The position numbers and the translations under genes are program-made. Below the pieces are notes generated by a model. It was not told the DNA's origin, searched no databases, and saw only the letters and a program-made list of their open reading frames with translations. Positions 1 to 7,087 of a stretch of 47,415 nt of DNA are shown here, piece by piece; position 1 is the stretch's first letter, and each line of letters begins with the position of its first letter. Origin of the DNA: Lachnospiraceae bacterium (GTDB lineage: Bacteria; Bacillota; Clostridia; Lachnospirales; Lachnospiraceae); contig BLLT01000004.1 in the NCBI GenBank assembly GCA_011958945.1, positions 1-47,415 of the forward strand, in the 5' to 3' direction.

Positions 1-3
1 CTT

Positions 4-36
4 ATACGCCTGTCCGGGCTTTTCGGACAGGCGTAT
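4..36 (+). terminator. Intrinsic terminator-like hairpin
   Basis: Perfect 13-bp arms ATACGCCTGTCCG (4-16) / CGGACAGGCGTAT (24-36), followed by TTTTG. Confidence 0.75.
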
Positions 37-43
37 TTTGCTG

Positions 44-157
44 GTGCGTCTGGCGGCGCACGTTTCCGACAGGGGCAAGTCCTGAATCCGCCCGGTAGTG
101 GGAAGGATATAGCCGAAGGCACGGGTGTCCATTGTGAGGTAGAATCTGAAGGAAGCT
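44..157 (+). mobile_element. Truncated group II intron 5' part (domain I remnant, class C-like)
   Basis: GTGCG start at 44 directly after a terminator hairpin; intron-like motifs GGCAAGTCCTGAATCCGCCCGGTAGTGGGAAGGATATAGCCGAAGGCACGGGTGTCC...GAATCTGAAGGAAGC; no reverse transcriptase ORF follows. Confidence 0.6.
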
Positions 158-315
158 GTTTCTGGTATTCCTTTTTTATGGTGTGGTAAGCAGATTATTC
201 TACTATTTTTTACACACACAATATGTAAAATCCCCTGTTTTTTACATAACGCTGTTGGCTTTTACTTACACCATGCGTATAAAACAGTAAATAAAAGATA
301 AAGGAGCTGACAGTT

Positions 316-1242
316 ATGTACCAGAAGATTATCGTGCCCATAGACCATGGGAACAGGAACATGAAGACCGAGCATAAAGTATTCACTTCCGGATTCGTGG
401 AGGGGGACTGCAGGCCCGCGCTGGGGGAGTACCTGCATTATGACGGGCGCTACTATGCCCTTGCGGAGCAGAGGATACCTTATATGCGGGACAAGACTGT
501 GGATGACCGTTTCTTCATCCTGACGCTGTTTGCGGTGGCGATGGAAGCGGAGAAGCAGATGCTTGACGCAGAAAGCACCATCCTTCAGGCAGTGTTGCTG
601 GTGGGGCTGCCTCCGAAGCATTATGGCGTACTGTACCGGAAGTTCGAGGATTATTTCAGGGGCAGGGGCATCCAGAAGTTCACCTACAAGGGCATCCCTT
701 ATAAGGTGGAGATTATCGATGCGGCTGCCTTCCCGCAGGATTATGCTGCAGCCATGACCGTCTACCAGAGGATAGCGGAATTCAACAAGGTCATTACAGT
801 GGATATCGGGGGCTTCACGCTGGATTACCTCCTGATCCGAGGCAGCAGGCCGGATCTGGGGGTATGCGACTCGCTGGAGAAGGGCGTCATCAAGCTGTAC
901 AATGACGTGACCTCCCGCATCAACTCCGAAAAGGACATTCTGCTGGACGATACGGACATCGACCGGATCATCCGGAGAGAGCGGACGGACTATGACGGGG
1001 AGGTCCTGCGCATCGTGGGAGACATGACCAGGACATTTGTGGACGACATCCTGGGGACGCTCAGGGAGCGGGGGCTTGACTTAAAGACCAGCTGCATGGT
1101 GTTTATTGGCGGTGGGGCGATGCTGCTCAGGAAATATCTGGAAAGATCGGACAAGATCGGGCGCAGCATCTTCGTGGAGGATATCTGCGCCAATGCGAAG
1201 GGCTACGGCCTGCTCTACCAGATACAGAGGAAAGGCAGGTAA
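316..1242 (+). CDS. ParM/StbA-like actin-family ATPase (segregation)
   Basis: Actin-like motifs IIVPIDHGNRNMKT, VITVDIGGFTLDYLLI, CMVFIGGGAMLLRKYL; followed directly by a small basic ORF. Confidence 0.8.
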   Translation: MYQKIIVPIDHGNRNMKTEHKVFTSGFVEGDCRPALGEYLHYDGRYYALAEQRIPYMRDKTVDDRFFILTLFAVAMEAEKQMLDAESTILQAVLLVGLPPKHYGVLYRKFEDYFRGRGIQKFTYKGIPYKVEIIDAAAFPQDYAAAMTVYQRIAEFNKVITVDIGGFTLDYLLIRGSRPDLGVCDSLEKGVIKLYNDVTSRINSEKDILLDDTDIDRIIRRERTDYDGEVLRIVGDMTRTFVDDILGTLRERGLDLKTSCMVFIGGGAMLLRKYLERSDKIGRSIFVEDICANAKGYGLLYQIQRKGR

Positions 1243-1247
1243 CTGCC

Positions 1248-1622
1248 ATGGGGAAAAAGAACGCATTTGTGACCACCATAGGGTTCAACAAAAACGCCCC
1301 GGCTCATGTGCAGGTGGCGGAATTTTTAAACCGCATGGAGCGGGGGAAGGCGCAGTACATCGTCAATGCAGTGCTGGCATACCAGAACGGCGGAGCGGCG
1401 GCAGGGATTTCTGCAGGGCAGGAGGCGGTTGACTATGAAAAGATACGGCAGTTTGTGCTGCAGGTGATCAGGGAGCAGGAAAGGCAGGAGGCGCCCCGCA
1501 ATGAAACGGCGGGGGAACCGGCTGTGCCGGACGGCGCAGAGGAAAGGGAGGGAGATTCTTTTGGGTTTGACGAGGATGCCCTGAACGGCATCATGTCATC
1601 ACTGGAGGCGTTCAAGAGGTAA
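1248..1622 (+). CDS. Probable ParR-like partner of the upstream actin-like protein
   Basis: Small ORF 6 bp downstream; N-terminus FVTTIGFNKNAPAHVQVAEFLNRMERGKAQYIVNAVLAYQ resembles plasmid ParR-like proteins. Confidence 0.6.
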   Translation: MGKKNAFVTTIGFNKNAPAHVQVAEFLNRMERGKAQYIVNAVLAYQNGGAAAGISAGQEAVDYEKIRQFVLQVIREQERQEAPRNETAGEPAVPDGAEEREGDSFGFDEDALNGIMSSLEAFKR

Positions 1623-1648
1623 GGGAAAGGGAGCCTGCAGGACATTCT

Positions 1649-1903
1649 TCATTGTTCCGGCTCCCTTTTCCCAAGCAGCTCGTCTGTGGATATGTTAAAA
1701 TATTCGGAGAGGATCGCCACCTCATAGTCCGGGACGAAGCGGCTGCCCTGTTCGATCCGCAGGATGGTCAGGTCGCTGCATTCCATGCCCAGGAGCTGGA
1801 GCCTGCCTGCGAGGGCGGCCTGGGAAAGTCCCTGGGCGGTGCGGAGCTGCTTCACTTTCGGGCCTATGATGTTTTTGGATGTACCATTACAGTAGATTTT
1901 CAT
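1649..1903 (-). CDS. XRE-family helix-turn-helix regulator
   Basis: GPKVKQLRTAQGLSQAALAGRLQLLGMECSDLTILRIEQGSRFVPDYEVAILSEYFNISTDELLG. Confidence 0.85.
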   Translation of the reverse strand: MKIYCNGTSKNIIGPKVKQLRTAQGLSQAALAGRLQLLGMECSDLTILRIEQGSRFVPDYEVAILSEYFNISTDELLGKREPEQ

Positions 1904-1914
1904 ATACAGCTTTC

Positions 1915-1985
1915 CCTTCTAAAGATGAAGTATATGAATTGATTTTACCGAAACAGCGTGATAATATACTTCTAAAGATGAAGTA
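1915..1985. promoter_or_regulatory. Duplicated palindromic operator between divergent genes
   Basis: CTTCTAAAGATGAAGTA at 1916-1932 and 1969-1985; each copy contains CTTC...GAAG dyad symmetry; start-to-start spacing 53 bp. Confidence 0.6.
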
Positions 1986-2043
1986 AAGAAGAACAAGGGA
2001 GAGATATTGGCGGGATCGGGGAATACTGGGAGATAAGAAAGAT

Positions 2044-2400
2044 ATGGCAAAGGAGATTTTTACAATGAGTGATGTATGGTTAAAGTTTGCCCAGTTTTTA
2101 GGCACTCTGAATGGGGAGAATGTGAAAAGGGAGAGCTATGTGCGCACCCCGGAGTTTGAAGCGGCGCTGGAGGCATGGAAGGAGACAGAGCAGGAATGGG
2201 AGGCGTTTCTGGAAAGCCTGCCTGCAGACGGGCAGGAAAAGGCAGAGGAGATGAAGGAGTGCCTGGAGGATTTTTCATCCGCCCAGGAGAAGCGTGCCTA
2301 TATCCAGGGCTATGCGGACTGCATCCAGGTATTGTTCCACGTGGGGCTCCTGAAGGAGAACGAGGATCTGAAGTGGGCAGAGAAGATGGATGTGCATTAG
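2044..2400 (+). CDS. Small uncharacterised acidic protein (DUF6809-like style)
   Basis: ORF divergent to the XRE regulator; ...RAYIQGYADCIQVLFHVGLLKE. Confidence 0.55.
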   Translation: MAKEIFTMSDVWLKFAQFLGTLNGENVKRESYVRTPEFEAALEAWKETEQEWEAFLESLPADGQEKAEEMKECLEDFSSAQEKRAYIQGYADCIQVLFHVGLLKENEDLKWAEKMDVH

Positions 2401-2486
2401 GAAGCGCCGAATAGAAGCAGAATCCCAGCACAGGGAAGAGGGGACACAGACAGGATGTAGCCACATGGGCAGAGGGCATCCTGTTC

Positions 2487-2741
2487 TTATTGCTCCTTTC
2501 CGTCAATCAGATAGGCATAGCTGACACCCAGAACCTGTGACAAGGCCCGAAGCTCAATATCCGTCACATACCTTTTGTTGGTCTCAATGCGTGTGATCAC
2601 GTTCTTGTCCATGTCATATCCTGCAAGCTGCAGCTTATGGGCGAGATCCCTTTGCGAGAGGTTCTGCTGTCTTCTGAGTTCTATGAGCCGGCTGCTGACC
2701 AGATTCTTTTCTCCTGATGATCCTGTTGGTTTTGGCATGAT
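2487..2741 (-). CDS. XRE-family helix-turn-helix regulator
   Basis: VSSRLIELRRQQNLSQRDLAHKLQLAGYDMDKNVITRIETNKRYVTDIELRALSQVLGVSYAYLI; start set at MPKPTG. Confidence 0.85.
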   Translation of the reverse strand: MMPKPTGSSGEKNLVSSRLIELRRQQNLSQRDLAHKLQLAGYDMDKNVITRIETNKRYVTDIELRALSQVLGVSYAYLIDGKEQ

Positions 2742-2773
2742 GTCCTCCATTAGTGTCGAAATGTGTCGAGAAG

Positions 2774-2850
2774 TTTGTCTCACTTTTTGCACCACTACTA
2801 TTGATTTTAGTAGCATTCCATATTAAAATCGGTTGTAAAAGTGAGACAAA
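2774..2850. promoter_or_regulatory. Inverted-repeat operator between divergent genes
   Basis: Perfect 14-bp arms TTTGTCTCACTTTT (2774-2787) / AAAAGTGAGACAAA (2837-2850), with a nested CTACTA...TAGTAG dyad (2795-2813). Confidence 0.65.
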
Positions 2851-2863
2851 AGGAGGATGCGGT

Positions 2864-3145
2864 ATGCAAAAAGAACTGATTTATGATAAGATGAATGGGT
2901 TTTTAACGGAGGGGATGTATTCCCTGCAGGAAGGAGCTGCCATTGAGGATGAATTTGCCGAGGGAAAAGAGTGCTGCCTTCTATATGAAGGTGTGTACCA
3001 GGCAGGCCGGAATCTGTGCGAACGGTTGGGAGAAGACGAGGATAGTGATGTGGAAATCATTCTGAACGGCATGGAGAGGATTAACAGACTGGTATCCCTG
3101 AAAATGTATGAATATGGCAGGCACGAGGCAGTAGCTGCTATCTGA
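2864..3145 (+). CDS. Small uncharacterised protein (DUF6809-like style)
   Basis: ATG at 2864 after AGGAGG; MQKELIYDKMNGFLTEGMYSLQEG...; divergent to an XRE gene. Confidence 0.6.
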   Translation: MQKELIYDKMNGFLTEGMYSLQEGAAIEDEFAEGKECCLLYEGVYQAGRNLCERLGEDEDSDVEIILNGMERINRLVSLKMYEYGRHEAVAAI

Positions 3146-3377
3146 TATGTGGCTGTACAGGGCCGGGGAAGGTTTGTCAAGTGCCTTCCCCGGTCTTGTA
3201 CTGTCTGCACTATAGGGGCGAAAGACATATTATTTTTGATGATTACCATCAACATCGCTTTTTTGCAGTTTCCATTTCCATTATTTAGTGAGAAAATAAA
3301 TAATTGTCCAATATATTTCAAAAACATGTGACCGTTTTCTTCCGGCAATTGTTTTATAGGTGAAAGGAGGTCAGGCA

Positions 3378-3854
3378 ATGAAACAAGCAATATCCACACA
3401 ACAGCTGGAAGATGCCTATGATGCTTATGGCACGGCAGTATACCGTCTGGCAACGGCTTTCCTGGGGCAGTGCGCCGATGCGGAGGATGTGACCCAGGAG
3501 ACCTTTTGCCGATTGCTGTACCGCGCTCCCATTTTCACGGATGAGAACCATCAGAAGCGCTGGCTTCTCCAGGTTGCAGCCAATCTGTGCCGGAACCAAC
3601 TGAGGGGCTTCTGGCGGAAACGGGTGACGCAGTTAGAGGACACCATCCCTGTCATTGTTCCAGAGGAACTGGAGGCCCTGAATGCTGTAATGGCCCTGCC
3701 GGAACAGTACAAGCTGCCTATCCATCTCTACTACTATGAAGGATACTCGGTGACGGAAATCGCTGAAATTTTAAAGATGGGGAAATCGGCGGTGAAGATG
3801 CGGCTGAAACGGGGCCGTGAATTGTTGAAAATGGAATTGGAGGGATCAAATTGA
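3378..3854 (+). CDS. ECF-type RNA polymerase sigma factor
   Basis: YRLATAFLGQCADAEDVTQETFCRLL (region 2) and LPEQYKLPIHLYYYEGYSVTEIAEILKMGKSAVKMRLKRGRELLK (region 4). Confidence 0.9.
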   Translation: MKQAISTQQLEDAYDAYGTAVYRLATAFLGQCADAEDVTQETFCRLLYRAPIFTDENHQKRWLLQVAANLCRNQLRGFWRKRVTQLEDTIPVIVPEELEALNAVMALPEQYKLPIHLYYYEGYSVTEIAEILKMGKSAVKMRLKRGRELLKMELEGSN

Positions 3855-5317
3855 ATATCAACGACTATCGAAAAGCGATGGATCATATCAGTCCAAGTAA
3901 TGAATTGAAAGAGCGTATTATGCACAAAAAAACAACTCATAGGCGGTATGCCCCAGTTCACCGTGTTCTCGCCAGCATACTGACAGCAGTTTTAATGCTG
4001 ACCTATGTGACCACTGTTGCCCTGGCTGCCAGCCCGGAACTGCGAAGGGCGGTGCTGTCTTTCTTCCGCATAGAAGAGCGGGAACAGGTGCCCGGTCAGC
4101 CCGATATCAATCCATCCGACATCAATCAGCCCGATGTTGATCAGCCTTATGACAATCAGCCTGACATCAGCCAGACTGAAATCGGCAGTCTGGTCAAGGC
4201 CCAGTACATCAAAATGGACCAACGTTACGGTCTTTCTGGTGGCCTGCTCAATAACCTGACCTGGAGCGATGACGGCAGGACTCTTTTGGAGGCTGGGTTC
4301 TGGGAGATCAAGGACAACAATCTGGTTCCCGTCCAGGTGGACATGCGGACCAGCCAAATTGACATAACATTCCAGGACATCAATTACCAGGGCAACCTGT
4401 ACTGGTTCATCCGGAATGGGGAGCTGCATCTCTTTCAAGGCAGTCCCTACGGTGTTGATACACGCCCTGAGGATGAGTGGTCTGTAGAGGCCATTCCAGA
4501 GCGCACTGATGTATTATTGCTCAAGCTGGCACAGGGCCAGCAGACAGATTACACCGAGTACCCTATGCTTTTCTATCTGGATACCGGCGAGACAGAGGAC
4601 TTTTTGGCCAGCACAGGCGCCAAGCAGCTGGAATACGCTTATGATTATTCGTGGTCGGAGAATATGCGCAGGGCATTGATTTTATGTAGTGCCGGCACGG
4701 GTGGGCTGCAGGAATGGCTTTGCGATCTGGATGCCAGGACTCTCATCCGTTTGGATGAGCTGACTGGGATGGGCGAGGAAGTCAGTGCCGGTTTCGCAGA
4801 CAATGATACGCTGATCCTCACCACCCACACCACATCGGAAGAGGACGAAACATGGCAGACCATCACTTGTTATGCTTACGACATCCCCACCGGGCAGAAG
4901 ACGAAAACCCTGGATAAGGCACACTACTATCGATGGTGGGATGAGCCCTATGGTGCCCAGCTGTTCGGTAGCCGCTGTGTTCTGATAGGCGAGGATGGAC
5001 AGGTTCGGTTGGTCGATCTGAAAACAGGGATGCAGACTGTCGTAGAGGGATTTACCTGGCAGACAGGGGACGAATTCATGCCCAGCCCCTCCGGCAATAA
5101 GCTGCTGTATTATTCCTCTGACTCCAAAGCGGAGGGCCTGGGTATCTCCCAGCTGGGTGTGGTGGATCTGGAAAAGGGCACTTTCATTGCCTTTGACAGG
5201 GAAGGTTACGGGAACCTCTACGAGGAGGGCATCGGCTGGAGCAATGACAACACAGTGAGCATTAACGCCCGCTCTTCCGATGGCGAAACCAGGTATCTCA
5301 TTTTGTATACGTTCTGA
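3851..5317 (+). CDS. Membrane-anchored anti-sigma-like protein with large extracytoplasmic domain
   Basis: ATGA-type overlap with the sigma gene, single TM (HRVLASILTAVLMLTYVTTVALAA), linker of QPDIN/PSDIN/QPDVD/QPYDN/QPDIS repeats, long sensor-like C-terminus. Confidence 0.7.
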   Translation: MNINDYRKAMDHISPSNELKERIMHKKTTHRRYAPVHRVLASILTAVLMLTYVTTVALAASPELRRAVLSFFRIEEREQVPGQPDINPSDINQPDVDQPYDNQPDISQTEIGSLVKAQYIKMDQRYGLSGGLLNNLTWSDDGRTLLEAGFWEIKDNNLVPVQVDMRTSQIDITFQDINYQGNLYWFIRNGELHLFQGSPYGVDTRPEDEWSVEAIPERTDVLLLKLAQGQQTDYTEYPMLFYLDTGETEDFLASTGAKQLEYAYDYSWSENMRRALILCSAGTGGLQEWLCDLDARTLIRLDELTGMGEEVSAGFADNDTLILTTHTTSEEDETWQTITCYAYDIPTGQKTKTLDKAHYYRWWDEPYGAQLFGSRCVLIGEDGQVRLVDLKTGMQTVVEGFTWQTGDEFMPSPSGNKLLYYSSDSKAEGLGISQLGVVDLEKGTFIAFDREGYGNLYEEGIGWSNDNTVSINARSSDGETRYLILYTF

Positions 5318-5384
5318 CAGCGAGAGGCTCCCTTTTTGGAAAACGGATATAGGGTAGAAGATGCTGCCTGATAGGAAATGATAT

Positions 5385-5432
5385 AAGGCTGGGGAGTGGA
5401 TGAGATGTATATGTGTCTTCCCCAGTCTTTTA
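5385..5432 (+). terminator. Intrinsic terminator
   Basis: AAGGCTGGGGAG...CTTCCCCAGTCTTTTA hairpin downstream of the sigma/anti-sigma operon. Confidence 0.65.
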
Positions 5433-5621
5433 TCTGTCTTTCAGGGAAAAAATCTATACGTCTGGAATTGCGATTTCCTATATGCCAACAAACCGTGCAT
5501 AATAAATGGGGTATTGTAGCAACACCATAGTACCAATCCCTCAAACATAAAGCAGCAAAGGACGCAGGGACCAATGTTTCAGATCACAGTCTGGTTATAA
5601 TAAAATAAAAAGAAATGGAGG

Positions 5622-6299
5622 TTGATGATGAAGACAATCGCAATCATCGACGATGATGTTCATATTGGGAATGTATTGACAAAAATCTTAGAGAACGAAG
5701 GATATGGTGTTATGCGTGCCTATTCCGGTACAGAAGCACTCTATCTTCTTTCCCAAAAGAAGCCCGATCTGATTCTTCTGGATCTTATGCTTCCCGGACT
5801 TTCGGGAGAGGAAGTGTTGTCTCATGTTAAAAACATACCTGTCATCGTCCTTAGTGCAAAGGTGGATGTTCAGGATAAGGTAAATCTTTTGCTTGGAGGT
5901 GCGGTTGACTATATGACCAAACCGTTTGATCCGGATGAACTTCTTGCCCGCATTATAGTAGGACTTCGCAAAACGGAAATTGCAGATGATTCCACCGTAC
6001 TCGTAGCAGATGACTTAACACTGGATGTTTCATTGCAGGAGGTTACAGCAGGGAACCGACTGGTCAAACTGACACGGACAGAATTTGCTATCCTGAAATT
6101 ATTGATGATGAATCCGAAACGTGCCATATCAAAAAGTGTTCTGTTGGATCGCATCAGCATTGACACTCCAGATTGTACGGAACGGTCATTAAAACAGCAC
6201 ATCAGTAATCTACGGAGAAAATTGCAGGAGGCGACAGGCGGGGATTATATTGAGACTGTATGGGGTATCGGATTCAAACTGGCAGAGAAGAAATCTTGA
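5622..6299 (+). CDS. OmpR/PhoB-family response regulator
   Basis: IAIIDDDVHIGNVLTKIL...LILLDLMLPGLSGEEVL...PVIVLSAK; winged-helix C-terminus RSLKQHISNLRRKL...ETVWGIGFKL. Confidence 0.93.
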   Translation: MMMKTIAIIDDDVHIGNVLTKILENEGYGVMRAYSGTEALYLLSQKKPDLILLDLMLPGLSGEEVLSHVKNIPVIVLSAKVDVQDKVNLLLGGAVDYMTKPFDPDELLARIIVGLRKTEIADDSTVLVADDLTLDVSLQEVTAGNRLVKLTRTEFAILKLLMMNPKRAISKSVLLDRISIDTPDCTERSLKQHISNLRRKLQEATGGDYIETVWGIGFKLAEKKS

Positions 6300-6357
6300 C
6301 CAGATCCTGACGCTTTTCTGACCGCTTTCTTGACTTCCGTATGATATTCTTTAGATG
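6297..6357 (+). promoter_or_regulatory. Putative response-regulator-controlled promoter of the ABC operon
   Basis: Four TGAC direct repeats at 6297, 6308, 6319 and 6331 (11/11/12 bp steps); the last lies in a TTGACT -35-like box. Confidence 0.5.
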
Positions 6358-6388
6358 AAAGTAGGAGAAAAAATAGATATAAAGTGAT

Positions 6389-7072
6389 ATGGAGGGAAAG
6401 CGTAAAATGAATATTGTAGAAGCACAGGGTCTATGTAAATATTATGGTAAAGAAAATAATTTGGTCAAAGCGGTTGATGGCGTGGATTTTGGTATCAAGC
6501 GTGGAGAATTTGTTGCTATTGTTGGAATGAGTGGTAGTGGAAAATCTACGCTGCTGTATATGTTAGGGGGATTGGAGCAGCCTACCGATGGAGAAATTAT
6601 TTTGGATGGCGCCAAAATATATGAAATGGATAGCGAGGATATGGTTGCTTACAGAAGAAAAAATATTGGTTTCATCTTTCAAAGTTATAATCTTATTCCT
6701 GTTATCAATGTACTGGAAAATATCACTCTGCCAGTAGAGCTGGATGGTACAAAAGTGGATAAAGAGTATCTATCGGAAATCATAGACTTTCTGGGGATTC
6801 GTGACAAATTATATGAAATGCCCAATAATTTGTCAGGGGGACAACAGCAGCGAGTTGCTATAGCAAGGGCATTGATAGCAAAACCTCAGATTGTCCTTGC
6901 TGATGAACCGACGGGGAATTTGGATAGTAAGACGAGTGAGGATGTGATGGCACTTCTTAAAAAGACCAGTGAAAAATTTAACCAGACTATTATCCTGATT
7001 ACCCATAATAATGAAATCGCTGCATTGGCAGACCGTAGAATTACAATAAGAGATGGAAAAATAATAGCTTAA
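6389..7072 (+). CDS. ABC transporter ATP-binding protein (BceA/MacB-type)
   Basis: Walker A GMSGSGKST, Q-loop FIFQSYNL, signature NNLSGGQQQRVAIARAL, Walker B IVLADEPTGNLDS. Confidence 0.95.
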   Translation: MEGKRKMNIVEAQGLCKYYGKENNLVKAVDGVDFGIKRGEFVAIVGMSGSGKSTLLYMLGGLEQPTDGEIILDGAKIYEMDSEDMVAYRRKNIGFIFQSYNLIPVINVLENITLPVELDGTKVDKEYLSEIIDFLGIRDKLYEMPNNLSGGQQQRVAIARALIAKPQIVLADEPTGNLDSKTSEDVMALLKKTSEKFNQTIILITHNNEIAALADRRITIRDGKIIA

Positions 7073-7087
7073 GGGGGGGAATCTACG

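Noticed and set aside
2060-2506. 148-aa minus-strand ORF rich in Pro/Ser
   Set aside because: Antisense to the 2044-2400 gene; shadow ORF.
3152-3199. GTACAGGGCCGGGGAAGG...CCTTCCCCGGTCTTGTAC inverted repeat
   Set aside because: Probably the terminator of the preceding small gene; not interesting in itself.
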